A stretch of DNA of 7,329 nt from an uncultured Clostridia bacterium (GTDB lineage: Bacteria > Bacillota > Clostridia > Christensenellales > Aristaeellaceae), in assembly GCA_937874275.1 (NCBI GenBank), contig CALNAU010000134.1, positions 1 through 7,329 of the forward strand, in the 5' to 3' direction. Each line of letters begins with the position of its first letter. The stretch's first letter is position 1. Position numbers and translations under genes: made by a program. The notes below the pieces were generated by a model. It was not told the origin of the DNA, did not search any database, and worked only from the letters and a program-made list of their open reading frames with translations. Of the stretch, positions 1 through 5,416 are shown piece after piece.

Positions 1-63
1 CCATAACCGCTCCATCCATTCACGATAAAAAAGAACGACCCGTGCCACCCCACGGCATGCCAT
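1..63 (-). CDS. Possible start of a next minus-strand gene, cut by the window edge
   Basis: An open frame starts with ATG at 63-61 and runs 21 codons to the left edge without a stop, beginning MACRGVARVVLFYREW. It lies just downstream of a strong-looking promoter (84-111), and an AAGGG Shine-Dalgarno-like run sits at 72-68, only 4 bases from the ATG, which is rather close. An in-frame GTG at 48-46 would give MARVVLFYREW but has no good ribosome binding site. A second frame is also open to the edge. A third encodes a 12-residue peptide, MPWGGTGRSFLS (58 to 20), whose ATG is 9 bases from the same AAGGG. I do not recognise the product. The case for a gene rests on the promoter and its position after the upstream operon's terminator; 21 open codons alone prove little. 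Confidence 0.35.
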   Translation of the reverse strand, partial: MACRGVARVVLFYREWMERLW

Positions 64-68
64 CGTTC
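27..68 (-). terminator. Hairpin followed by six T's; possible attenuator or small-RNA terminator
   Basis: Read on the minus strand, GAACGA (68-63) pairs with TCGTTC (38-33), and inside it CCGTG (55-51) pairs with CACGG (44-40). Six T's follow at once (32-27). This has the layout of an intrinsic terminator, although the stem has an asymmetric internal loop of 7 against 1 bases. It begins about 10 bases after the predicted start of transcription from the promoter at 84-111, so the terminated RNA would be only about 50 bases. It overlaps the candidate gene start, so it could be a leader attenuator, the end of a very short RNA, or chance. The plus strand has no T run after the stem. Confidence 0.3.
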
Positions 69-83
69 CCTTCACACTAATGT

Positions 84-111
84 ATTATATCACGGAAATG
101 AAAAGGGGCAA
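84..111 (-). promoter_or_regulatory. Sigma-A/sigma-70 type promoter with extended -10
   Basis: On the minus strand a consensus -10, TATAAT, lies at 89-84, preceded by TG-A (92-90) to give an extended -10 (TGATATAAT). A -35 candidate TTGCCC (111-106) matches TTGACA at four of six positions with a 16-base spacer. Transcription would begin near 77 or 78 and head off the left edge. It lies downstream of the operon terminator at 172-203, so it belongs to the next unit, not to the transporter operon. Confidence 0.7.
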
Positions 112-117
112 TGCGCG

Positions 118-134
118 AATGCATAGTATGCATT
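118..134. promoter_or_regulatory. Perfect 17-base palindrome, candidate operator
   Basis: AATGCATA and TATGCATT are perfect inverted arms of 8 bases around a single central G. The palindrome ends 6 bases upstream of the -35 element, and its centre (126) is about 49 bases upstream of the predicted transcription start. Dimeric activators often bind at such a position, although a repressor is not excluded. I saw no second full copy in the window. The binding protein is unknown; the FCD regulator encoded at the right edge is one candidate. Confidence 0.45.
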
Positions 135-157
135 TCTAAGGAGCCCAATGGAAGCTT

Positions 158-203
158 CGAAAAAGCGAGAAAGCACGGGCTTTCCAATCGGAAAACCCGT
201 GCT
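158..203 (-). terminator. Intrinsic terminator of the transporter operon
   Basis: On the minus strand, a 14-base arm (203-190) and its partner (185-172) enclose a 4-base loop (189-186), followed by TTCTCGCTTTTTCG. The stem is GC-rich at its base (AGCACGGG). One position is not a Watson-Crick pair: it forms G-U in minus-strand RNA but C-A in plus-strand RNA, which favours minus-strand use. The hairpin begins 31 bases after the stop codon of the binding-protein gene. The T tract is interrupted, so termination may be incomplete. Confidence 0.82.
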
Positions 204-234
204 GTTGTATGACACTTAGGGAAACTTACGTCAT

Positions 235-1176
235 TTAGCGATAGAGTGATGTATTTTCCTTCGTCACGAGCGTCATCGGGATATACTGCTCGGGCGCTAC
301 TTTGAATCCGTTCAACGCGAGCAGGCAGGCATAGATGGCGTTTGCCACCTGGCTCTTCTCCTCCTGGGCGCCGGTAATCAGGATTTCACCCGCATCAATG
401 GCATCCAGGCAGTCATTATCCACATCAAAGGTAACATGAACCATTTCTTCCAGACGGCCCGCAAACTTGCACGCCTCTAAAGCGCCCATGGTCATGTCCT
501 TGTTCACGGACGCGACGCCGTCAATCTGCGGGTAGCGCTGGAGGAAATTCTCCATCACGGTCATACCCTTTTCACGGTTGAAGTCGGCCGGCTGCGAGTC
601 CAGCAGCTCAATCTCCGGATACTCAGCGAAAGCGGCCTTATAACCGTCAACGCGTTCGGTGGATGTGGAGTTACCTGAGGTGCCTTCAATCAGAACAACT
701 TTGCCCTTGCCCTTCAGTTCTTCACTGAGGGCCTTGCCCAGCTGATAGCCAACCTGATAGTTATCCACACCAATCCAGGTAAGCACATCGCCGCCATAGG
801 CCTTGGTGTTGGGTGTGGCTACCGGGATGCCGGCGGCATTGCATTTTTCAATGGCCGGAATAATGCCGGTTGAGTCTGCAGGGGTGATGATGACCGCATC
901 GGCACCGGACGTGATCGCCTGTTCTACAAGCTGAATTTGTTCCTCTACACTGTAGGGGGTCTCGGGTCCGATATTTTTCATATTGATATTGGACACAAGG
1001 GCAGCCGCTTTTTCAGCGCCATCAATCATGCTCAACATGAAAGAGAACTGCATCGATTTGACGATGAAAACAAAATTGTATTCCCTGAGCGCTGCATTTT
1101 CCGCACTCGCGTAGTATCCCGGCGCCAAACTTGCCATCAATACGACAGCCAATAGCAGAGCCATGAGTTTTTTCAT
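235..1176 (-). CDS. Ribose-type ABC transporter substrate-binding protein
   Basis: This exported protein should capture the ligand and deliver it to the permeases encoded upstream. The 313 residues fit the type I periplasmic-binding (Peripla_BP_4, RbsB-like) family. A signal peptide occupies about residues 1-25 (MKK, a hydrophobic run, then a likely cleavage site after ASA). Family landmarks are GADAVIITPAD (91-101), AAGIPVATPN (114-123), WIGVDNYQVG (134-143), ERVDGYKAAF (174-183) and the hinge-side VASVNKDMTMGALEA (221-235). The Asp-Arg pair that contacts sugar in RbsB after the 'GIPV' strand is not obvious; the sequence there is TPNTK, so the ligand cannot be read off. There is no lipobox cysteine, which is unusual for a Gram-positive binding protein. 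The start is set by AAAGGAG at 1192-1186, 9 bases upstream and overlapping the previous gene's TAA. It is the last gene of the operon, an uncommon place for a binding protein. Confidence 0.9.
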   Translation of the reverse strand: MKKLMALLLAVVLMASLAPGYYASAENAALREYNFVFIVKSMQFSFMLSMIDGAEKAAALVSNINMKNIGPETPYSVEEQIQLVEQAITSGADAVIITPADSTGIIPAIEKCNAAGIPVATPNTKAYGGDVLTWIGVDNYQVGYQLGKALSEELKGKGKVVLIEGTSGNSTSTERVDGYKAAFAEYPEIELLDSQPADFNREKGMTVMENFLQRYPQIDGVASVNKDMTMGALEACKFAGRLEEMVHVTFDVDNDCLDAIDAGEILITGAQEEKSQVANAIYACLLALNGFKVAPEQYIPMTLVTKENTSLYR

Positions 1177-1185
1177 TGTAGAATA

Positions 1186-1192
1186 CTCCTTT
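1186..1192 (-). promoter_or_regulatory. Ribosome binding site overlapping the preceding stop codon
   Basis: AAAGGAG on the minus strand lies 9 bases from the ATG of the binding-protein gene and shares bases with the TAA (1193-1191) of the TIM-barrel gene. This suggests translational coupling. It is among the strongest sites in the operon, which would suit a protein needed in excess over the membrane components. Confidence 0.8.
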
Positions 1193-2024
1193 ACGATTTT
1201 ATTTTCTTGAACTCTTTTACCGTTGACGAAATCGCAACCTCTGTCGGAATTCGCTCCATGCTTGAAGCGCCGACAAACCCATCAATTTCGGGCAGATACT
1301 TCAGGAACTTCTCGAAATCGGCCGGCGTCGAAAGCGGGCCGCCGTGGGCCAGCCAAAGCACATCCTCACGTACTGCCTGCCCGGCATCCATGATTTCCCT
1401 CGTCAGTTTGGCGGAATCCTCGATTGACAATGCCTTGGTGGAACCGATTGTGCCGCCCACCGTCAATCCGACATGAGCAACGATACAATCCGCTCCGGCT
1501 TCTGCCATCAGTCGGGCTTCTTGCGCGTTAAAGACGTACACGATGGAAAAGATGCCCTTTTCGTTGGCAGTACGGATCATTTCGACTTCCTTGTCGAATC
1601 CGAACCCAGTCAGTTCCAGTTGTTCGCGGAAGTTTCCATCAACCATCCCCATGGTCGGAAAGTTGTTGATGCCACTGAAGCCTCTGCTCATGACATCGTC
1701 CAGATGATAGCTGATTACTTTTGTTACATCCTGCGCGAAACAAGAACAAATCACCGGCACTTCCTTAACAACAGGAAGTACATCTCTTTCGCCCATCTCC
1801 CGGGCGACATCATTGGCATTGGCAAACGCCAGCCAGCCGGACAGCGACCCATGTCCCTGCATCCGGTATCTGCCGGAATTAAACACCATGAGCATGTCTG
1901 CGCCGCCATTTTCTATGGCTTTGGCGGATATGCCGCTGCCTGCGCCCGCAACTACAAGCAATTCCCCCCTTTCTCTAATGGCGCGCAAGCGGTCATTTAG
2001 CTCCTGTCTCGTGTAAGTTCTCAA
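1191..2024 (-). CDS. Phosphoenolpyruvate hydrolase family protein (TIM barrel, Tm-1 C-terminal-like)
   Basis: This is a 277-residue cytoplasmic protein of the family annotated 'phosphoenolpyruvate hydrolase family' (TIM-br_sig_trns, PF09370), related in fold to the PEP mutase/isocitrate lyase group. The same domain forms the C-terminal half of plant Tm-1. Visible landmarks are VVAGAGSGISAKAIENGGAD (24-43), MVFNSGRYRMQGHGSLSG (46-63), GINNFPTMGMVDGNFR (118-133), ADCIVAHVGLTVGGTIG (178-194), LAHGGPLSTPADF (225-237) and GFVGASSMERIPTE (249-262). The family name does not prove that PEP is hydrolysed here; the substrate is unknown. The start is TTG (2024-2022), supported by AAAGGAG 9 bases upstream; no ATG lies nearby. 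It follows the Tm-1-like gene by 20 bases, and the pair probably acts together, perhaps as a complex. Length is usual for the stand-alone family. Confidence 0.87.
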   Translation of the reverse strand: MRTYTRQELNDRLRAIRERGELLVVAGAGSGISAKAIENGGADMLMVFNSGRYRMQGHGSLSGWLAFANANDVAREMGERDVLPVVKEVPVICSCFAQDVTKVISYHLDDVMSRGFSGINNFPTMGMVDGNFREQLELTGFGFDKEVEMIRTANEKGIFSIVYVFNAQEARLMAEAGADCIVAHVGLTVGGTIGSTKALSIEDSAKLTREIMDAGQAVREDVLWLAHGGPLSTPADFEKFLKYLPEIDGFVGASSMERIPTEVAISSTVKEFKKIKS

Positions 2025-2033
2025 AATACACCA

Positions 2034-2040
2034 CTCCTTT
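2034..2040 (-). promoter_or_regulatory. Ribosome binding site that selects a TTG start
   Basis: AAAGGAG on the minus strand is 9 bases from the TTG at 2024-2022, the same spacing as at the binding-protein gene. It lies in the 20-base gap after the Tm-1-like stop codon. The site is what makes the TTG start convincing. Confidence 0.75.
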
Positions 2041-2044
2041 CAGT

Positions 2045-3292
2045 TCATCTATCTTCATGAATCATCATTTCAAGCAGCTCAAATACGCGCTCCCCAAATC
2101 CGGGATCGTAGATATGCCGCTCGTCCTCGATGACCTCAACAGAGGTTCCCTTGAGCCGATTCTTGAGTGTTTTAAACAAAGCCTCGTTGGCCTCGGGCAT
2201 ATAGAATACCTGGCCGGGCTTGTCAATGGAGGATAAGCCTCCCCTGGGTATGAGTATGGTCACATTGGACGTAGCACGCGCCAGCTTGTCAGCAATAAAG
2301 TTGCCTATAGCGATGTTTTCTTCCACGTTGGTGCGCATTGTCGTCATGGTGGGGTTGTGTTTGTTCAGCACACGACCCGACTTATATTTTTCAGGCACCT
2401 CATCGATGGGAGGAAGTACAATGGTATCGGCGGCTCCCGGAACCAACACCATCGGAATGCCTTTGGCGACCGCCGCTTCCAAACGATGGGGTCCTGCATC
2501 GTGCAACCCTTTGAGCAAATGTCCGCCAACCTCGGCAATGGTCATATCCATCACGCCTTGAATCATGCCTTCCGTGATAAACCGCTCCATGGAACGGCCG
2601 CCTGCGCCGGAGGCATGAAACACAACGGTCTCATAACCTTTGCGTTCCGCGGCTAATCTTGCTCGGCTAACGCCCTTGGTCGTTGTTCCATACATGGTCA
2701 TGGCAATGCGCGTGATATTCGGATTGGCCAATTGCATGGATAAATCTGCCCAATTCTCTGCGTACCACGTCGCTGCTGCCGCCGCCATGGCGGCAAATCG
2801 GCCAAACACTATTTTGGTAATCGCATTCAAGCCAGCCACATCAGCAATAGACGGCATCATGGTGATATCGCTGTCCTGTAAGTACCACCTCACATTGCCG
2901 GAAGCAAGGGTGCTCAGCATCAGCTTGGGCAGCCCAAAGGGCAAAGCGCGCATAGCCTGGGTCACAATTTGGGTGCCGCCGGCACCGCCAATGCCAATTA
3001 TTGCGGTCATTTCGCGATTGGCATAAAGCCTTTTGATATATGCTTCGACCAGTTTAGAAGCCACACCCACGGCATCGCCGCGCGGCTTTGCGCGAATGTT
3101 CTCAACTGTATGCTCGGTGCCCTCACATAGCGCGGCAAGTGGAACATCCGGTAAGCCGCCCTGGGGCGCGTCGCCAACACCGACGTCAATGGTCAGGCAC
3201 TTTATACCCCGCCCTTCAATTTGCTTTTTGATGAACTCGGATTCCTCACCCTTTGTGTCATACGTGGCGATAAAGACGACACATGCTTTCAT
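2045..3292 (-). CDS. Tm-1-like ATP-binding domain protein (UPF0261 family)
   Basis: The 415 residues match the UPF0261/Tm-1-like family (PF06792) over full length. The same domain is the N-terminal half of tomato Tm-1, which inhibits tobamovirus replication; the bacterial role is not established. Landmarks are the opening strand and FIATYDTKGEE (7-17), TIDVGVGD (34-41), the glycine-rich IIGIGGAGGTQIVTQAMR (98-115), LPFGLPKLMLSTLASGNV (117-134), MTMYGTTTKGV (198-208), VVFHASGAGGRSMERF (223-238), HNPTMTTMRTN (312-322) and LIPRGGLSSIDKPGQVFY (347-364). No signal peptide or membrane segment is seen, so it should be cytoplasmic. The ATG overlaps the permease stop codon as ATGA, with GAGGGAG (3306-3300) 7 bases upstream. 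Its place in a sugar-type ABC operon suggests a catabolic or ligand-modifying step on the imported compound; that is inference. Confidence 0.9.
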   Translation of the reverse strand: MKACVVFIATYDTKGEESEFIKKQIEGRGIKCLTIDVGVGDAPQGGLPDVPLAALCEGTEHTVENIRAKPRGDAVGVASKLVEAYIKRLYANREMTAIIGIGGAGGTQIVTQAMRALPFGLPKLMLSTLASGNVRWYLQDSDITMMPSIADVAGLNAITKIVFGRFAAMAAAAATWYAENWADLSMQLANPNITRIAMTMYGTTTKGVSRARLAAERKGYETVVFHASGAGGRSMERFITEGMIQGVMDMTIAEVGGHLLKGLHDAGPHRLEAAVAKGIPMVLVPGAADTIVLPPIDEVPEKYKSGRVLNKHNPTMTTMRTNVEENIAIGNFIADKLARATSNVTILIPRGGLSSIDKPGQVFYMPEANEALFKTLKNRLKGTSVEVIEDERHIYDPGFGERVFELLEMMIHEDR

Positions 3293-4356
3293 CGTGATGC
3301 TCCCTCTTTCAACATACTATGCTGACGCTGCGCCATCCGCGCATCTGAAAGATCATTGTCAAGCTCCATTTTTTTCTTGGACAATGTTTGATTAAGATAA
3401 ACGGCAAATATAATCAGAACACCATTAATCAATGCCTGCAGTTCACCGGGAAGCCTCAGCATGTTCATGCCCGACTGAATGGTATAGACCACAATCGCAC
3501 CACCTGCGACACCCCAGATATTACCGTAGCCACCCGCCATCGCAAAACCCCCGATGAGCGAAACCGTGATGGCCTCAAAATGTGTATCGCCTGCCAAGCC
3601 CGGCTCCGTCGAATTTAATCGGGCCATGTACATCAGACCGGCAAATCCTGCCAGCGCGGAACTCACCGTATAGGCGATGTTGATCATGCGGTCTGTGTTG
3701 ATGCCCGAAAACCGCGCGGCAGTTGGGTTAGCACCAGTGAAGTACCACTTTCGGCCAAGGGTTGTCCCTCTGAGTATCAGGAAGAAGGCCAACAGCGCAA
3801 TCAACGCAATCAGCATCGGCATCGTGACGTTAAAGCCGGCTACCCGAAATAGCCTCCCGACCAATAAATCCCGGAACGCCTGATTTACGCCATAGATGAC
3901 CCGATTTCGCAGATAAACCCAGGCAAGGCCTCTGCAGGCATACATGACAGCAAACGTGGCAATATAGGGCGTAATGCGCAGCTTTGTGATTAACAGACCG
4001 CTGATATAGCCGATGGCCGCCGCGGTGAGAATCACCATGGCTGCTGGTATGAGCGGGTTGACTTCACTGGTTTTAAGAAGCATATCGCCCCACATGACCG
4101 TAGTGAGTGCCATGACGGACCCAATGGAAAGATTGATGCCTCCCATCAGAATGACAATCGCCTGGGCAATGCCAACGATGACCAGAAAGCTTGCCTGGTT
4201 CAATATGGTGGACAGGTTGGACGGAGATAGGAAACTGATGCCCTGAAACATGTTGAGCACTGCAAAAATCGCAAATACAATCAACATGATGACAACCGAG
4301 GAAAGGCCATAAACCGTGGATTTCACGCGTTTGGTGAGCAGGTTCTTCTTATCCAT
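3289..4356 (-). CDS. Sugar-type ABC transporter permease (RbsC-like), second in operon
   Basis: This is an integral membrane protein of the BPD_transp_2 family (PF02653), 355 residues, with about eight to ten hydrophobic segments. The family signature around the second or third membrane helix is clear: VILMGGINLSIGSVMALT (68-85). GFAMAGGYGNIWGVAGGAIV (269-288) matches the conserved C-terminal cytoplasmic-loop region. The first 15 residues are positively charged, as expected for an inside N-terminus. After the last helix there is a polar tail of about 35 residues rich in K, D, M and R (SKKKMELDNDLSDARMAQRQ and on), longer than in typical RbsC proteins. An AAAGGA site lies about 8 bases before the ATG. 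It starts 17 bases after the other permease and overlaps the Tm-1-like gene by 4. The two permeases probably form a heterodimeric channel. Confidence 0.92.
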   Translation of the reverse strand: MDKKNLLTKRVKSTVYGLSSVVIMLIVFAIFAVLNMFQGISFLSPSNLSTILNQASFLVIVGIAQAIVILMGGINLSIGSVMALTTVMWGDMLLKTSEVNPLIPAAMVILTAAAIGYISGLLITKLRITPYIATFAVMYACRGLAWVYLRNRVIYGVNQAFRDLLVGRLFRVAGFNVTMPMLIALIALLAFFLILRGTTLGRKWYFTGANPTAARFSGINTDRMINIAYTVSSALAGFAGLMYMARLNSTEPGLAGDTHFEAITVSLIGGFAMAGGYGNIWGVAGGAIVVYTIQSGMNMLRLPGELQALINGVLIIFAVYLNQTLSKKKMELDNDLSDARMAQRQHSMLKEGASR

Positions 4357-4373
4357 ACGTTTTCCTTTCCCGC

Positions 4374-5402
4374 TTACAACGCGTGAATGCCGGCACGGGC
4401 TTTGGATTTTTCCGCTGCATAGTACTGAACCACTTCATTGATGACCATACCGACTATTAAGGTACAGCCTATCACCACCATAACCACGGAGGTGTTGACC
4501 CCGCTCAGGCTCATGGCGTTTCTTACTGTGAAGAGTGTGAGGGCGCCCAAAATGGCGCCGGGTATGGAGCCCTTGCCGCCCTTCAGTGAATTACCGCCCA
4601 ACACAGCCGCGACGACTGCCTGAAACTCCAGATTCTCACCGATCATCGGCTGGAGGCTGTTGGTGCGGATCATCAACACCATGCCTGCAATGGCTGCCAG
4701 AAACCCGGCTCCGACATAAATCCCTGTCTTCCACCTGTTGGGTGAGATGCCGGCCAATCGGGCTGTCTCTTCATTTGCGCCAAGCGCATAGGTATTGCTG
4801 CCCAGCGTAGTCCGGTAGAATAGCAGCAATACCACGGCAATGATGAAAATGGTCAACACCAGCAACACAGATATCGAAAGCGTGTAGGCCGCAGAGTCGC
4901 CGAACTGTACGGTCAGCGCGTTGTCACCCAGCAAGGTAAGCAGATTGGTTTCCGTGGGTGCGGCCCACGAAACGGTTCGTTTCTCGCTGAGGGTATTGGC
5001 AATACTCTGGGCAATGCCGCCCATTCCGAATGTTGCGATAAATGATGGGACCTTCATCCTGGTCACTACCACGCCGTTGAGAAAGCCCACCACCATGCCG
5101 GAAAGCAAGCCCGCAAGGATAGCCAGGCTTGGCGCAGCTCCCCCTCTGAGCAGCATCGCCATGATGACCCCTGTCATCGAAACTACGCCACCCAGCGAGA
5201 GATCAATCCCGCCCATCATCAGGCAGACCGACATCGCCGTGCTCAGCAGCATCAGCGCACAGGCTTGTGTCAATAGCGTCGAAATATTGCCCGGTGTAAA
5301 GAAGAGAGGAACGATGATGGAGGCCGCGACAAAGACAATGATAAAGATATAGGTGGAGTTGGGCAGACCGCTCAATCGAACGCTTCTTTTCTGTGATGTC
5401 AT
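4374..5402 (-). CDS. Sugar-type ABC transporter permease (RbsC-like), first in operon
   Basis: This 342-residue membrane protein is of the same PF02653 family as its neighbour but clearly diverged from it. The signature is LMMGGIDLSLGGVVSMTG (61-78), and the C-terminal region has AVLGGNSLKGGKGSIPGAIL, matching the conserved 'GG...G...G..LGA' loop. Long hydrophobic stretches such as YIFIIVFVAASIIVPLFF (18-35) and LLVLTIFIIAVVLLLF are membrane helices. Two different permeases with one fused ATPase give a complete inner-membrane importer. The start is the ATG at 5402-5400, with AGGAGG 8 bases upstream overlapping the ATPase stop. The transported compound cannot be told from the sequence. Monosaccharides, polyols and autoinducer-2 are all carried by this class. 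Confidence 0.92.
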   Translation of the reverse strand: MTSQKRSVRLSGLPNSTYIFIIVFVAASIIVPLFFTPGNISTLLTQACALMLLSTAMSVCLMMGGIDLSLGGVVSMTGVIMAMLLRGGAAPSLAILAGLLSGMVVGFLNGVVVTRMKVPSFIATFGMGGIAQSIANTLSEKRTVSWAAPTETNLLTLLGDNALTVQFGDSAAYTLSISVLLVLTIFIIAVVLLLFYRTTLGSNTYALGANEETARLAGISPNRWKTGIYVGAGFLAAIAGMVLMIRTNSLQPMIGENLEFQAVVAAVLGGNSLKGGKGSIPGAILGALTLFTVRNAMSLSGVNTSVVMVVIGCTLIVGMVINEVVQYYAAEKSKARAGIHAL

Positions 5403-5410
5403 TCTATGCT

Positions 5411-5416
5411 CCTCCT
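5411..5416 (-). promoter_or_regulatory. Consensus ribosome binding site overlapping the ATPase stop codon
   Basis: AGGAGG on the minus strand shares bases with the TAG (5417-5415) of the ATPase gene and lies 8 bases from the permease ATG. The overlap suggests coupled translation of ATPase and permease. Confidence 0.8.

Noticed and set aside
151..158. GAAGCTTC palindrome downstream of the terminator stem
   Set aside because: It is only 8 bases long, has no partner site, and overlaps the end of the T tract; this is expected by chance.
1473..2000. Plus-strand open frame of 175 codons opposite the TIM-barrel gene
   Set aside because: It is antisense to a well-supported gene with clear family motifs, and the translation shows no recognisable domain. 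It is a codon shadow.
2640..3026. Plus-strand open frame of 128 codons opposite the Tm-1-like gene
   Set aside because: It is antisense to the glycine-rich conserved core of UPF0261, and I saw no ribosome binding site or family motif for it.
3007..3189. Minus-strand 60-codon frame inside the Tm-1-like gene
   Set aside because: It is in a different frame within a full-length conserved protein, so it is not a broken or second gene.
4921..5352. Plus-strand open frame of 143 codons opposite the first permease
   Set aside because: It lies wholly inside a conserved permease on the other strand and its translation looks like reverse-complement membrane codons.
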